Shown: positions 1 through 7,970, counted from the stretch's first letter. The stretch is 21,888 bases of DNA from an uncultured Lachnospiraceae bacterium (GCA_947382415.1 CANCYO010000050.1:1-21888); one strand, 5' to 3'. Numbers and translations are program-made. The notes: a model not told the origin generated them from the sequence alone.

Positions 1-171
1 CCCATAATTTGCAAGATTCCATGCATTGCAACCAACACTTGCCTCATCAATCTGCAGGATATCCGGCAGTTCTCCAATCCGCCAGATCCGCAGCAAAAAG
101 GCCGTCACGAACAATCCTGCCAGACATATTCTGAAGCTATACTGCTTCCAGCTCTTCCTCTTCTTCGTCAT
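1..171 (-). CDS. GT39/PMT-like membrane glycosyltransferase, N-terminal part (runs off left edge)
   Basis: The reading frame opens with ATG at 171 and stays open to base 1, giving 57 residues with the C-terminal part outside the window. A GAAAGGAAG ribosome binding site lies just upstream of the ATG. A basic N-terminus (MTKKRKSWKQ) is followed by a hydrophobic segment at residues 12-28. Next comes an arginine/proline stretch and an Asp-Glu pair at residues 42-43 within GELPDILQIDEASVG. That arrangement resembles the first periplasmic loop of GT-C enzymes of the ArnT/dolichyl-phosphate-mannose mannosyltransferase (GT39) type, where an acidic residue in the loop is catalytic. Such enzymes move sugars from lipid-phosphate donors on the outer membrane face. 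The start overlaps the end of the upstream gene by 35 nt, so the two are probably translationally coupled. The family assignment rests only on the N-terminus. Confidence 0.6.
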   Translation of the reverse strand, partial: MTKKRKSWKQYSFRICLAGLFVTAFLLRIWRIGELPDILQIDEASVGCNAWNLANYG

Positions 172-874
172 AGTACTTCCTTTCAACAAAGCCTTTCCAA
201 CGATCTGCGAGCTCCAGAAGGGCCAGCCAGACGAGCAGCGCTCCCGTCCAAAATCCGCCGATGATCACGGCTTTTTCATAATGCGCATAGTATTCGTATT
301 GGTTTATGGCGTTTCCTCCGGCATCTTCGCCATCAATTAATAACACCTGATTCTCTACGGCGTTTCCCGCCGTGTCCCCTGTACATAAAACAGCATATTC
401 CGCCTGCGAATCATCAGGCAGGCTTAAGGTCCACGCATACTCTCCCCCGGGTTTTACCTTCGCCTCCACCTCAACATCAAAATAACACCCGCTCTCTATT
501 TGATCAAAATAAATCTCCCGCCTGCAGACCTGCACCCCGTTCTCATCCTGCATGTCAAAATACAGATATTCTCCTTCCGGCATACCCTCGTCAAACGCCA
601 ACGCGATCTTTACTGTGGACAATCTGCCATCCTCCGGATAAAAATACTGCAGTGCCACGTCCCCCGCCGAAAGCCACTGTGTCTGTGAGATATCCACTGT
701 ATACCGTTCCGCCGTTTTGTACGTATGGAACAGATATCCCGGCCAGACGCCCGCACAGAATACCACAAGCGCAACCGTGAACAATATCTTCAATCCGGGC
801 CATATCCATCTGAGCTTTTTAGTCTCTATACCAGTCTCTATACCAGTCTTTATATCAGTCCTTACCACTTCCAT
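137..874 (-). CDS. Two-helix membrane protein with extracellular beta-rich domain, unknown function
   Basis: I do not recognise this 245-residue protein. ATG at 874 is preceded by AGAGAGGA with 5 nt spacing. Residues 6-17 are a three-fold four-residue repeat (TDIK, TGIE, TGIE) encoded by a 12-nt tandem repeat. A membrane segment follows at about 24-47, then an outside domain at 51-195 that looks beta-rich, and a second membrane segment at 202-222. The tail is acidic. The outside domain appears alignable with the C-terminal outside domain of the neighbouring 625-residue protein: both have Phe-x-Pro near the start, a Gly-Glu/Gly-Val strand, and a Gly-x-x-Tyr turn. It sits 50 nt downstream of that gene and overlaps the glycosyltransferase gene by 35 nt. 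A role in membrane-linked glycan assembly is inference from context. Confidence 0.75.
   Translation of the reverse strand: MEVVRTDIKTGIETGIETKKLRWIWPGLKILFTVALVVFCAGVWPGYLFHTYKTAERYTVDISQTQWLSAGDVALQYFYPEDGRLSTVKIALAFDEGMPEGEYLYFDMQDENGVQVCRREIYFDQIESGCYFDVEVEAKVKPGGEYAWTLSLPDDSQAEYAVLCTGDTAGNAVENQVLLIDGEDAGGNAINQYEYYAHYEKAVIIGGFWTGALLVWLALLELADRWKGFVERKYYDEEEEELEAV
824..859 (-). repeat. 12-nt in-frame tandem repeat, three copies, near the 5' end of the 245-residue membrane protein gene
   Basis: On the plus strand the units are ctctataccagt (824-835), an identical copy (836-847) and ctttatatcagt (848-859). The unit is a multiple of three, so gain or loss of copies keeps the frame. It encodes a charged linker before the first membrane segment. 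Confidence 0.9.
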
Positions 875-924
875 TTTTATCCTCTCTTATTATCTCAACA
901 CTTCTCATTCCAACTCTTATCTTC

Positions 925-2802
925 CTATTTCAACGCTTCTCTTTTATTCTCATGTCGTACAAATAACATGCAGACCGCAAATAAAATTCCCATCCAGGTC
1001 ATCGCCAGAAAGGCAAGGGTAAAATGAGAGAGCGGCCTGTAGCTGTAGGTAAGCCCCGACAGAACCTGTCCGCCCTGGGCATATTCATCCATCCACACCT
1101 CTCCATACTCGCTGAGGGGCATATCCTGATCCGCCGTCACAAAAAGCCATACCTCCCCGTCTGCATTCTCGATCGAAACGCGCAGGATATAATCCCTGCC
1201 CCGCTCCAGTTTCCAGTCCACAGGGATGTCGGCCCAGGTGCTCTCCTCATAGGCGGAAAGCAGAATCTCCTCCTCATACAAAGCCGTTTCCCCATTCCAT
1301 AACACCAGTTTGCAAACCCCTTCCCTGGCTTCTGTCCCGATACAGAGCCCTATGCGCTTCACTGTCGGGAACGAGGGCGTAAAGCGCATCTCGCACACCG
1401 TTTCCTCCCGAAGCGCTGCCTGTCTGTATGCTCTGTCGCCATTGGTCACAGCAATCTCCTCTCTGGCGAGAAGACTCAAACCGCATGCCGCAATCCCGCA
1501 GACAGCCCATACACAGAGTATACGAAGCCTACGGCGCCCGTCCAAATAACAATCGTTATTCACAGATCCTATAAGAATCGCAAGCACTGCCAACACCGCG
1601 ATTCCATATATACGGTATGTGAAAAAATGATGTCCCGCCGTGTGATTCGCCAGCGCAAAGTACCAGACTATAGGAGATACGCCCGCTAACGCCAGCGCCT
1701 TGTTCAGAACATTGCCCCGCACACCCTTTTTTAATGTATACACTACGATCACAAGCAGCCAGACAGCCAAAAGCAGCACATAGAGTTTATACTCATAATG
1801 CTTCCAGTTCACATACAGCGCATCCAGCCTGTCCGCCAATCCGAAGGGCTCCCCTGCAGCCCCCAGCCTAAATCCCACCTCGTAAAAAGCGCTCTCAAAT
1901 ATATTGCGTCCCAGGATCAGGCTTCCCAGGACGAATTTCCCCAGCCACATACCTGCATAGCCCAGAATCCACCACAGCCCCGTGACAATGACCTGCTTTA
2001 CATAATACAGTTCACCCCTGCCCGACTCATACTCATCCTGCTTGCTCTGAGCCGGCGCACTCTGATCCGTCTCCTGCCTGCCCCTCTCCTGAAGGAGCAA
2101 CCACCAGATCACAGGTACGCCCCAGGTATACAGGGGATAAGTCAACAGATCAAAAAAGCTTGTGAGCATTCCCACTGCCAAAAAGACCCCGTACAGCTTT
2201 ATACCACTGAGTCTCCGCGCCCTGTCCCCGCAGAACAGATACACAAGACAGCCCGCCGTAATATAAAATACCCAGCTATACTGCAGGGAAAATGGCATGG
2301 CCATGGGCATCAGCAGAAAATAAGACGTCAGCATGAGCAGTGCATAAGGCATTCCTTTTTTCCGCCACAGCCACAGGCACAGCAAAAATACAAGCAGAAG
2401 TTGTCCCATACTGTTTAGCACACGTATCTCCCCGTAGTCAAACAAAGCCAGCAGCGGCCGCAGCACCGTCACATACCCATGCCAGTAATAATCATACTGA
2501 TTCATGTCCATGGCGGCGCGCAGCACATTGGCCTCGTCCGGTTCCAGCGCAGTCTGCAGCATGATAGTGTCGGTACTGCCGTCCAGCACACCCGGCAAAA
2601 AAGAATGAAACCAGGTATCCAGCGATGCGCTCACAATGGGAATCGCCGGATACCACCCCTCCTTCTCTATGATGGCATACGATGCAGACCGGTTGGTTTC
2701 ATTTACAGGAACCAGAAAGGCCAGCGAGAGCAGGACAGCTCCCGAGAATACGCCTGCCAGCATCATTCCTGCGGTTTTTAATAGATTTTTGATCATCTGC
2801 AT
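925..2802 (-). CDS. Polytopic membrane protein, possibly GT-C-like, with C-terminal extracellular domain
   Basis: This 625-residue protein has about ten to twelve hydrophobic segments. The first is at residues 5-32, and a long outside loop follows (about 33-130) containing Asp/Glu residues and the string WHGYVTVLRPLL. Further helices lie between 134 and 457. A beta-rich outside domain follows at about 466-590 and a last helix at 594-615. A first outside loop rich in acidic residues before many helices is typical of GT-C glycosyltransferases and related polytopic proteins, but I see no decisive motif. ATG lies 2 nt after the sigK stop codon, with GAGGAAAAG inside the end of sigK serving as the ribosome binding site, so translation is probably coupled to sigK. 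The next genes downstream are the two-helix protein and a GT39-like enzyme. Function remains unassigned. Confidence 0.8.
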   Translation of the reverse strand: MQMIKNLLKTAGMMLAGVFSGAVLLSLAFLVPVNETNRSASYAIIEKEGWYPAIPIVSASLDTWFHSFLPGVLDGSTDTIMLQTALEPDEANVLRAAMDMNQYDYYWHGYVTVLRPLLALFDYGEIRVLNSMGQLLLVFLLCLWLWRKKGMPYALLMLTSYFLLMPMAMPFSLQYSWVFYITAGCLVYLFCGDRARRLSGIKLYGVFLAVGMLTSFFDLLTYPLYTWGVPVIWWLLLQERGRQETDQSAPAQSKQDEYESGRGELYYVKQVIVTGLWWILGYAGMWLGKFVLGSLILGRNIFESAFYEVGFRLGAAGEPFGLADRLDALYVNWKHYEYKLYVLLLAVWLLVIVVYTLKKGVRGNVLNKALALAGVSPIVWYFALANHTAGHHFFTYRIYGIAVLAVLAILIGSVNNDCYLDGRRRLRILCVWAVCGIAACGLSLLAREEIAVTNGDRAYRQAALREETVCEMRFTPSFPTVKRIGLCIGTEAREGVCKLVLWNGETALYEEEILLSAYEESTWADIPVDWKLERGRDYILRVSIENADGEVWLFVTADQDMPLSEYGEVWMDEYAQGGQVLSGLTYSYRPLSHFTLAFLAMTWMGILFAVCMLFVRHENKREALK

Positions 2803-2804
2803 CG

Positions 2805-3467
2805 TTACTTTTCCTCTTCCTGCCAGCTTTCCGGCATCTGTGCAAATCTGTCTCTGAGCTTTTGCAGCGCCCGCTTCTCGATTCTGGACACATAGCTTCT
2901 GGATATCCCCAGAGCAGCTCCGATCTCATTCTGTGTGATGGCCTTACGGCCCCCGATCCCATAGCGCAGCAGGATAATCTCCCGCTCTCTGTCTGTCAGA
3001 CATTCGTCCAAAAAAATAAAAAGCCTGCGGATATTGTTCTGCAGCTCCATACATTCCACCGCATCCACCTGCTGCTGTTCGATGACATCCACCAGACGGA
3101 TCTCATTGCCCTCTTTGTCCTGACCGATGGGTTCAAACAGCGATACCTCTCTGGACGTCTTTTTCTTGGCTCGAAGCAACATCAACAGTTCATTATCTAT
3201 ACAGCGGCAGGCGTAAGTGGCAAGCCTGCCCTTTCCCGCATCAAATGTGTCCACGGCCTTGATCAGGCCGATACAGCCGATGGAGATCAGATCCTCCATG
3301 TCCTCGTCCACATTTTGATATTTCTTAGCCACATGAGCCACCAGTCTGAGGTTGCGCTCTATCAGGATATTCTTCGCCTTTCCGGCCTCCTCGGCGCTGC
3401 CCTCTCTGAGCAGGCGTACATAATAGGCTTCCTCTCCCGGGGTCAGTGGTTTTTGAAAGGTTTGCAA
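2805..3467 (-). CDS. sigK: RNA polymerase sporulation sigma factor sigma-K
   Basis: Sigma-70 family factor of the late mother cell, which directs spore coat and cortex genes. Region 2 covers residues 36-105 (NLRLVAHVAKKY, DLISIGCIGLIKAV, LATYACRCIDNE). Region 4 covers 150-208 with its helix-turn-helix near 178-200 (ISRSYVSRIEKRAL). The SLFEPIGQDKEGNEI string at about 109-123 distinguishes sigma-K from sigma-E. The start is TTG at 3467, preceded by GGAGG with 7-8 nt spacing. Reading upstream in the same frame gives a TGA at 3492-3494, so the protein cannot carry the roughly 20-residue pro-sequence of Bacillus pro-sigma-K. It begins close to where the mature Bacillus protein begins. The 220-residue length fits a full mature sigma-K, and no skin-like interruption is present. 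The downstream membrane gene starts 2 nt after its stop. Confidence 0.93.
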   Translation of the reverse strand: MQTFQKPLTPGEEAYYVRLLREGSAEEAGKAKNILIERNLRLVAHVAKKYQNVDEDMEDLISIGCIGLIKAVDTFDAGKGRLATYACRCIDNELLMLLRAKKKTSREVSLFEPIGQDKEGNEIRLVDVIEQQQVDAVECMELQNNIRRLFIFLDECLTDREREIILLRYGIGGRKAITQNEIGAALGISRSYVSRIEKRALQKLRDRFAQMPESWQEEEK

Positions 3468-3490
3468 GGGCGTGCCTCCGTGGTTCTTCC

Positions 3491-3510
3491 TTCACAATAG
3501 TTTATGTGAA
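3491..3510 (-). promoter_or_regulatory. Candidate mother-cell promoter -10 element inside an inverted repeat upstream of sigK
   Basis: On the minus strand, CATAAACTA (3506-3498) matches the published sigma-K -10 pattern CATANNNTA and is close to the sigma-E pattern CATACAAT. It lies within a perfect 6-bp inverted repeat, TTCACA and TGTGAA separated by 8 nt. The element is about 30 nt upstream of the TTG start. The -35 region is unclear: an AC dinucleotide lies about 17 nt upstream. Autoregulation by sigma-K or activation by sigma-E would fit, but this is inference. Confidence 0.4.
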
Positions 3511-3540
3511 AGAGTCGCCCTCCGTGCCTGGCACACTAAA

Positions 3541-4722
3541 TTATAAAAATTTTGCCATCACATAATTGCTGACGTCCACGCCCCGCTTTGTCAGAATCAG
3601 ATTGCCTTTCGCTCTCTCCAGAAGCCCCTGGGCCATACTCTCCCGGATGGCGTCCCCGTAAATCTCCTCCGCAGAAACTCCGTACAGGCGCTCAAACTCG
3701 CTCAGACTAACGCCCTCCGCCATGCGAAGCCCCAAAAACATGGTCTCCGCCATCTGCTCCCGAATTTCCAGACGCTGTTCCTGCCCGCGGCACTGAGGAG
3801 ACAGTTCCAGATAGCGCTCCATGGAATCGGTATTCCGGAATCTCACATTCTGATAAAGAGATGCCGCTCCCAGACCAAATCCCAAATAGTTTCGCCTCTG
3901 CCAATATCCGCAGTTATGTCTGCATTTGAATCCTTTTCCTGCATAATTTGATATTTCATAGTGTTCATAACCATAATTTTGCAGGATTTCCGCCGTTTTC
4001 CAGTATATATCCCGCTCCAGGTCTTCATCCGGCAGCTCCAGCAACCCCTTTTCCTGCATCTCGTAAAAAGGTGTCCCTTCCTCCACTATCAGACTGTAGA
4101 CGGAGATATGCTCCGGCGGGGGCAAAAGCTCCAGCACCCGGTATAAACTCTCCTCCCAGTCGGCCATGGACTGTCCGGGCAGAGCGCTGATCAGATCCAC
4201 ATTGATATTGGAAAATCCCGCCTCTCTGGCCTGCCTGTACGCCTCCAGAAACTGCCCGTAGGTGTGGATCCTCCCGATGCGCGCAAGCTCCTCGTCCCGG
4301 GCCGACTGACAGCCGATACTCAACCGGTTGACGCCGGCCTCCCGGTATAGCCGCAGGCTCTCTGCCGTCACAGTGCCGGGATTGACCTCCATGCTGACCT
4401 CCGCATCCTCCACCAGCACATATCGCGCCCGCACCGCCTCCATCAGCCGTGTAATCCAGACCGGTTCCACCACAGAGGGCGTTCCGCCGCCAAAAAAGAC
4501 GCTGACCACCAGATTCCGCCCGTCACAGGCTTCCTCCCCAAATCCGTCACGGGTCTCTTCCTTAAATCCCTCCCGAATCTCCCGAAGCAGCGCGTCCATA
4601 TAGGCGCTCTGCACCTGCCCGGAAGCGGGCGCGGACAGAAAATCACAGTAATTACATTTCTGAACGCAAAAAGGAATATGAATATACAACTCCAGCTCTC
4701 TCAGATTCTCACTTTTTGTCAT
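3541..4722 (-). CDS. hemW: Radical SAM heme chaperone HemW (HemN-like)
   Basis: The 393-residue protein carries the radical SAM CX3CX2C cluster motif at residues 19-26 (CVQKCNYC) followed by DF. It also has the GGGTPS motif at about 78-83 and the HNxxYW motif at 269-274 (HNCGYW). HNxxYW is reported as the heme-binding signature that separates HemW from true oxygen-independent coproporphyrinogen oxidases. HemW is thought to deliver heme to membrane proteins. ATG at 4722 overlaps the end of lepA by 14 nt, the classic lepA-hemW pairing, and I see no strong ribosome binding site of its own, so translational coupling is likely. Residues about 52-67 hold an imperfect eight-residue duplication (GFKEETRD, GFGEEACD) in a surface loop. 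Many databases label this family 'oxygen-independent coproporphyrinogen III oxidase', which is probably wrong for this type. Confidence 0.93.
   Translation of the reverse strand: MTKSENLRELELYIHIPFCVQKCNYCDFLSAPASGQVQSAYMDALLREIREGFKEETRDGFGEEACDGRNLVVSVFFGGGTPSVVEPVWITRLMEAVRARYVLVEDAEVSMEVNPGTVTAESLRLYREAGVNRLSIGCQSARDEELARIGRIHTYGQFLEAYRQAREAGFSNINVDLISALPGQSMADWEESLYRVLELLPPPEHISVYSLIVEEGTPFYEMQEKGLLELPDEDLERDIYWKTAEILQNYGYEHYEISNYAGKGFKCRHNCGYWQRRNYLGFGLGAASLYQNVRFRNTDSMERYLELSPQCRGQEQRLEIREQMAETMFLGLRMAEGVSLSEFERLYGVSAEEIYGDAIRESMAQGLLERAKGNLILTKRGVDVSNYVMAKFL
4520..4567 (-). repeat. 24-nt imperfect in-frame tandem duplication inside hemW
   Basis: Two adjacent 24-nt units (4520-4543 and 4544-4567) both begin ccgtcac and end aaat on the plus strand, with several internal differences. 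They encode an eight-residue repeat in a likely surface loop between the radical SAM cluster motif and the GGGTPS motif. Confidence 0.75.
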
Positions 4723-6556
4723 CCAGTTTCAAAACGCTCATAAACGCCTTCTGGGGAATCTCCACATTCCCGATCTGACGCATACGCTTCTTTCCCTCTT
4801 TCTGCTTCTCCAGAAGCTTTTTCTTACGCGTGATATCGCCGCCGTAACATTTTGCCAGCACATCCTTGCGCATGGCCTTCACGGTCTCTCTGGCGATGAT
4901 CTTGCCTCCTACGGCGGCCTGAATGGGAATCTCGAAAAGGTGTCTGGGGATCTCGTCCTTGAGCTTCTCGCACATCTTTCTTCCCCGTTCATAGGCGGAG
5001 TCCGCATGGACAATAAAGGAGAGGGCGTCCACCTCCTCGCGGTTGATCAGGATGTCCAGCTTTACAAGCCGGGATTCCTCATACCCTTTTATGTCATAGT
5101 CAAAGGACGCATAGCCTCTGGAACGGGATTTTAACGCGTCGAAGAAATCATATATGATCTCATTCAGCGGCAGATCGTACTTTAACAGCGCTCTGGTACC
5201 TTCGATATATTCCATGCCCAGATACCGTCCCCTGCGCTCCTGACACAGCTCCATGATAGAGCCGATATACTCGCTGGTCACCATGATCTCCGCGCTGACC
5301 ACAGGCTCCTCCATGAACTCGATCTCTGAAGGATCCGGCAGATTGGAGGGATTGGTCAGCTCGATGACCTCCCCGTTTGTCTTGTGAACCTTGTAGACAA
5401 CGCCGGGAGCCGTGGTCACCAGATCCAGATTATATTCCCGCTCCAGTCTCTCCTGAATGATCTCCAGATGGAGCAATCCCAAAAAACCGCATCGGAATCC
5501 AAACCCCAGCGCCACGGAAGTCTCCGGCTCATAATTCAGGGAGGCGTCGTTTAACTGCAGCTTTTCCAATGCGTCCCGCAGATCGGGATATTTGGCCCCG
5601 TCCGCCGGGTACATGCCGCAGTACACCATGGACTGCACCTTCTTGTAACCGGGCAGAGGCCCGGCGCAGGGACGGTCATTGTCCGTCACCGTATCGCCCA
5701 CTGCAGTGTCCTTCACATTCTTGATGGAAGCCGTGATATAGCCCACCATGCCGGCGGACAGCTCCTCGCAGGGAATAAACCGCCCCGCACCGAAATATCC
5801 CACTTCCACCACCTCCTGCACCGCGCCGGTGGCCATCATACGGATAGAGGTTCCTTTTTTCACCGTGCCTTCCATGATACGGCAGAATATGATAACGCCT
5901 TTGTACGCGTCGTAAAGCGAATCAAAGATCAGCGCCTGCAGGGGGTTGTCCGGGCTTCCGCCGGGAGCCGGGATCTTACTCACGATCTGCTCCAGCACAT
6001 CTTCAATATTCAGTCCGTTTTTGGCCGAGATCCGCGGCGCGTCCTGCGCCTCAAGCCCGATCACATCCTCAATCTCCTCGATGACGCGCTCCGGTTCCGC
6101 GCTGGGCAGATCGATCTTATTGATCACGGGAAAAACATCCAGATCATGATCCAGCGCCAGATAAACATTGGCCAGCGTCTGCGCCTCGATCCCCTGGGCG
6201 GCGTCCACAACAAGGATCGCGCCGTCGCAGGCGGCCAGAGAACGGCTTACTTCATAGTTAAAATCCACATGTCCCGGCGTGTCAATCAGATTGAAGATAT
6301 ACTCCTCCCCGTCCTTCGCCTGATAAACCGTGCGCACGGCCTGCGCCTTGATGGTGATGCCGCGCTCTCTCTCCAGCTCCATATTGTCCAGTACCTGCGC
6401 CTGCATCTCCCGGCTGGTGAGCAGCCCCGTCTTCTCGATGATACGGTCGGCAAGCGTGGACTTGCCGTGGTCGATATGAGCCACAATACAAAAATTGCGT
6501 ATTTTACTCTGATCTGTTTTACTCCGATCCGTTTTTATCTGATCATCTAAAGCCAT
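4709..6556 (-). CDS. lepA: Translation elongation factor 4 (LepA), back-translocating GTPase
   Basis: The GTPase motifs are in order: AHIDHGKS (P-loop, residues 26-33), DTPGHVDF, and NKIDLPSA. EF-G-like domains follow, then the LepA-specific C-terminal domain (SVLKLDDKK end), at about 615 residues. LepA acts on ribosomes during initiation or elongation stress. Two ATGs compete: 6562 and 6556. The second is preceded by GAGGA with 6 nt spacing, so I prefer 6556; 6562 would add only two residues. The N-terminus is extended relative to the usual short lead before IRNFC: residues 4-18 are three five-residue repeats (DDQIK, TDRSK, TDQSK). A good sigma-A promoter lies just upstream, and the 3' end overlaps hemW by 14 nt, giving a lepA-hemW operon. 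Confidence 0.96.
   Translation of the reverse strand: MALDDQIKTDRSKTDQSKIRNFCIVAHIDHGKSTLADRIIEKTGLLTSREMQAQVLDNMELERERGITIKAQAVRTVYQAKDGEEYIFNLIDTPGHVDFNYEVSRSLAACDGAILVVDAAQGIEAQTLANVYLALDHDLDVFPVINKIDLPSAEPERVIEEIEDVIGLEAQDAPRISAKNGLNIEDVLEQIVSKIPAPGGSPDNPLQALIFDSLYDAYKGVIIFCRIMEGTVKKGTSIRMMATGAVQEVVEVGYFGAGRFIPCEELSAGMVGYITASIKNVKDTAVGDTVTDNDRPCAGPLPGYKKVQSMVYCGMYPADGAKYPDLRDALEKLQLNDASLNYEPETSVALGFGFRCGFLGLLHLEIIQERLEREYNLDLVTTAPGVVYKVHKTNGEVIELTNPSNLPDPSEIEFMEEPVVSAEIMVTSEYIGSIMELCQERRGRYLGMEYIEGTRALLKYDLPLNEIIYDFFDALKSRSRGYASFDYDIKGYEESRLVKLDILINREEVDALSFIVHADSAYERGRKMCEKLKDEIPRHLFEIPIQAAVGGKIIARETVKAMRKDVLAKCYGGDITRKKKLLEKQKEGKKRMRQIGNVEIPQKAFMSVLKLDDKK
6502..6546 (-). repeat. 15-nt in-frame tandem repeat, three copies, at the 5' end of lepA
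   Basis: The plus-strand units are ttttactctgatctg (6502-6516), ttttactccgatccg (6517-6531) and tttttatctgatcat (6532-6546). They encode TDQSK, TDRSK and DDQIK in the disordered lead before the GTPase domain. Confidence 0.85.
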
Positions 6557-6610
6557 GTACATTCCTCATCTTTCCTCAGGCATTAACCGCTTTTCATGAA
6601 ACCACCTATC

Positions 6611-6639
6611 ATTATAAGAAAAAAAAGCTCATCCGTCAA
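6611..6639 (-). promoter_or_regulatory. Sigma-A promoter of lepA-hemW
   Basis: On the minus strand the -35 is TTGACG (6639-6634), the spacer is 17 nt, and the -10 is a perfect TATAAT (6616-6611). The -35 abuts the spoIIP stop codon. Transcription would start near 6604, leaving roughly a 45-nt leader. Confidence 0.8.
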
Positions 6640-7941
6640 TTATTTCCCGCTGAGTACCATATCCAGTGCATGGGCCAGCGGATCGCAGGCATTCATGGCC
6701 TCCTCCACCGTATTATTCTGTGCGCCCAGCTCCACCAGAAGCGTCCTTGGCCGCAGATGCATATTATACCGGTAACCCTTCAGATAAATCTTCCGGGTAA
6801 GTCCCGGATAATATTCGGCGCATTTTAACTGCATCTGGAAAGCAAATGCCAGATTCCCTTTGATATTGTCATTTTTCAGATAAGAGATATCGCCCGACTT
6901 TTTCGTGCGGGAAAGCCCGTTAAAGAACATGAACCGGGCCGTGGGCCTGCCGTCCAGATTCATCACCAGCCTGGTCTCCTCCGCCATCTGATCCCGGTGA
7001 AGGTCTATCACCACCTGAATGGACGGATATTGCTTCAGAATCTCCTCCAGGGCCGGCAGAGACTTGCCGTAAGCGTCGTCTCTGGTGTCCACATCGTACT
7101 GCCCTGTGTGATGCAGAACCGTATATCCGTAATCATCCCGCAGAATCTGGGCCAGCCGCTCTCCCACCCCCACGATGGTAGTCCCCGTATTGCCCGGCAC
7201 AGAATCCGCAAAGGCCTCCTGCGAATGCGTGTGATAGATCAATATCTGAGGCTCCCCGTCCCCTTTCTCCAATGTCAGGTCCTGCCCCAGCAGAGCGTCC
7301 AGATTCAGTTGATCGCTGCCCGCCATGGTGTTTGCGTCAATGGTATAAAAAGTCTTTACCAGCGACTCATAATCGGCAAACTCCTCCCTGTTGAGCTGCA
7401 GCTTCTGCTCATGGGGCACAAATTTTGACGCCGCCAGATAGGCCAGTTGATTCTCCTCCCGCAAAAGCGCCTGCCAGTCCGTCTCCGACAGCGGCTGTGA
7501 CTGCTGCCCGGCAGGCTCCTTGGTCCCGGCGGGCTCTTTTATCTCGGTGCGCCTTCCCTGCTCCAGATCTGCCAGCTCCTCATAAGTCACCACCTTGGAA
7601 TGTCCGTCATCCTCCCGGATCACCCGCTCCTGCCCCTCCTGCTCCCGCTCTCGGAGAGCTCTGCCATAGAGCGGCAGAATGGTCTGCATCTGCGTATGTA
7701 CCATCCACTCTCCGCAGCTCTCCCCGGAAAATGCGGCCACACCGGGCAGAAACCGGATATAGAGGGCATCCGCCACCTCTCCCGCAAGTTCCTGCCGAAA
7801 CGCCGCAGGCAGCGGCGTCCGCGCCTTTGACGCATCGCTCTTAAGTGCCATCCCCACCAAAAACAAAAGAGCAAATCCCGCCAGCCATTTGCCGAATCCG
7901 CCCTTTGCCTTTCCTCCATACACCGTGTCAATGTGCCGCAT
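6640..7941 (-). CDS. spoIIP: Stage II sporulation protein P, septal peptidoglycan hydrolase
   Basis: The 433-residue protein has a membrane anchor at residues 17-35 and a long linker. The SpoIIP amidase/endopeptidase domain follows from about 230 to 425. Candidate metal or catalytic residues are His237 and His239 in IYHTHSQEAF, Glu242, His315 in VIDLHRD, and Glu404 in LLVELGAQNN. With SpoIID and SpoIIM, SpoIIP forms the DMP complex that thins septal peptidoglycan and drives engulfment of the forespore by the mother cell. It lies 44 nt downstream of gpr, the conserved clostridial and Bacillus order. The linker holds a short duplication (KEPAGT, KEPAGQ). Start ATG at 7941 has an AAAGGA element with somewhat long spacing, so the exact start is less certain than the identity. 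Confidence 0.93.
   Translation of the reverse strand: MRHIDTVYGGKAKGGFGKWLAGFALLFLVGMALKSDASKARTPLPAAFRQELAGEVADALYIRFLPGVAAFSGESCGEWMVHTQMQTILPLYGRALREREQEGQERVIREDDGHSKVVTYEELADLEQGRRTEIKEPAGTKEPAGQQSQPLSETDWQALLREENQLAYLAASKFVPHEQKLQLNREEFADYESLVKTFYTIDANTMAGSDQLNLDALLGQDLTLEKGDGEPQILIYHTHSQEAFADSVPGNTGTTIVGVGERLAQILRDDYGYTVLHHTGQYDVDTRDDAYGKSLPALEEILKQYPSIQVVIDLHRDQMAEETRLVMNLDGRPTARFMFFNGLSRTKKSGDISYLKNDNIKGNLAFAFQMQLKCAEYYPGLTRKIYLKGYRYNMHLRPRTLLVELGAQNNTVEEAMNACDPLAHALDMVLSGK
7504..7539 (-). repeat. 18-nt in-frame tandem duplication in the spoIIP linker
   Basis: Two adjacent 18-nt units encode KEPAGT and KEPAGQ in the region between the membrane anchor and the catalytic domain. The core GAGCC(C/T)GCCGGG is shared by both copies. 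Confidence 0.75.
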
Positions 7942-7970
7942 CCGAAAGAATATCCTTTTAGCTCTCCCTC

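Noticed and set aside
1798..2418. Plus-strand open frame of about 206 codons
   Set aside because: It lies fully antisense to the 625-residue membrane protein gene, has proline/glutamine-rich low-quality composition and no ribosome binding site; a shadow frame.
2862..3500. Plus-strand open frame of about 212 codons opposite sigK
   Set aside because: Antisense shadow of sigK with no recognisable domain and no upstream ribosome binding site.
3524..3534. GTGCC-T-GGCAC dyad between hemW and sigK, considered as a terminator
   Set aside because: Only 5 bp with a one-base centre and no following T-run on either strand.
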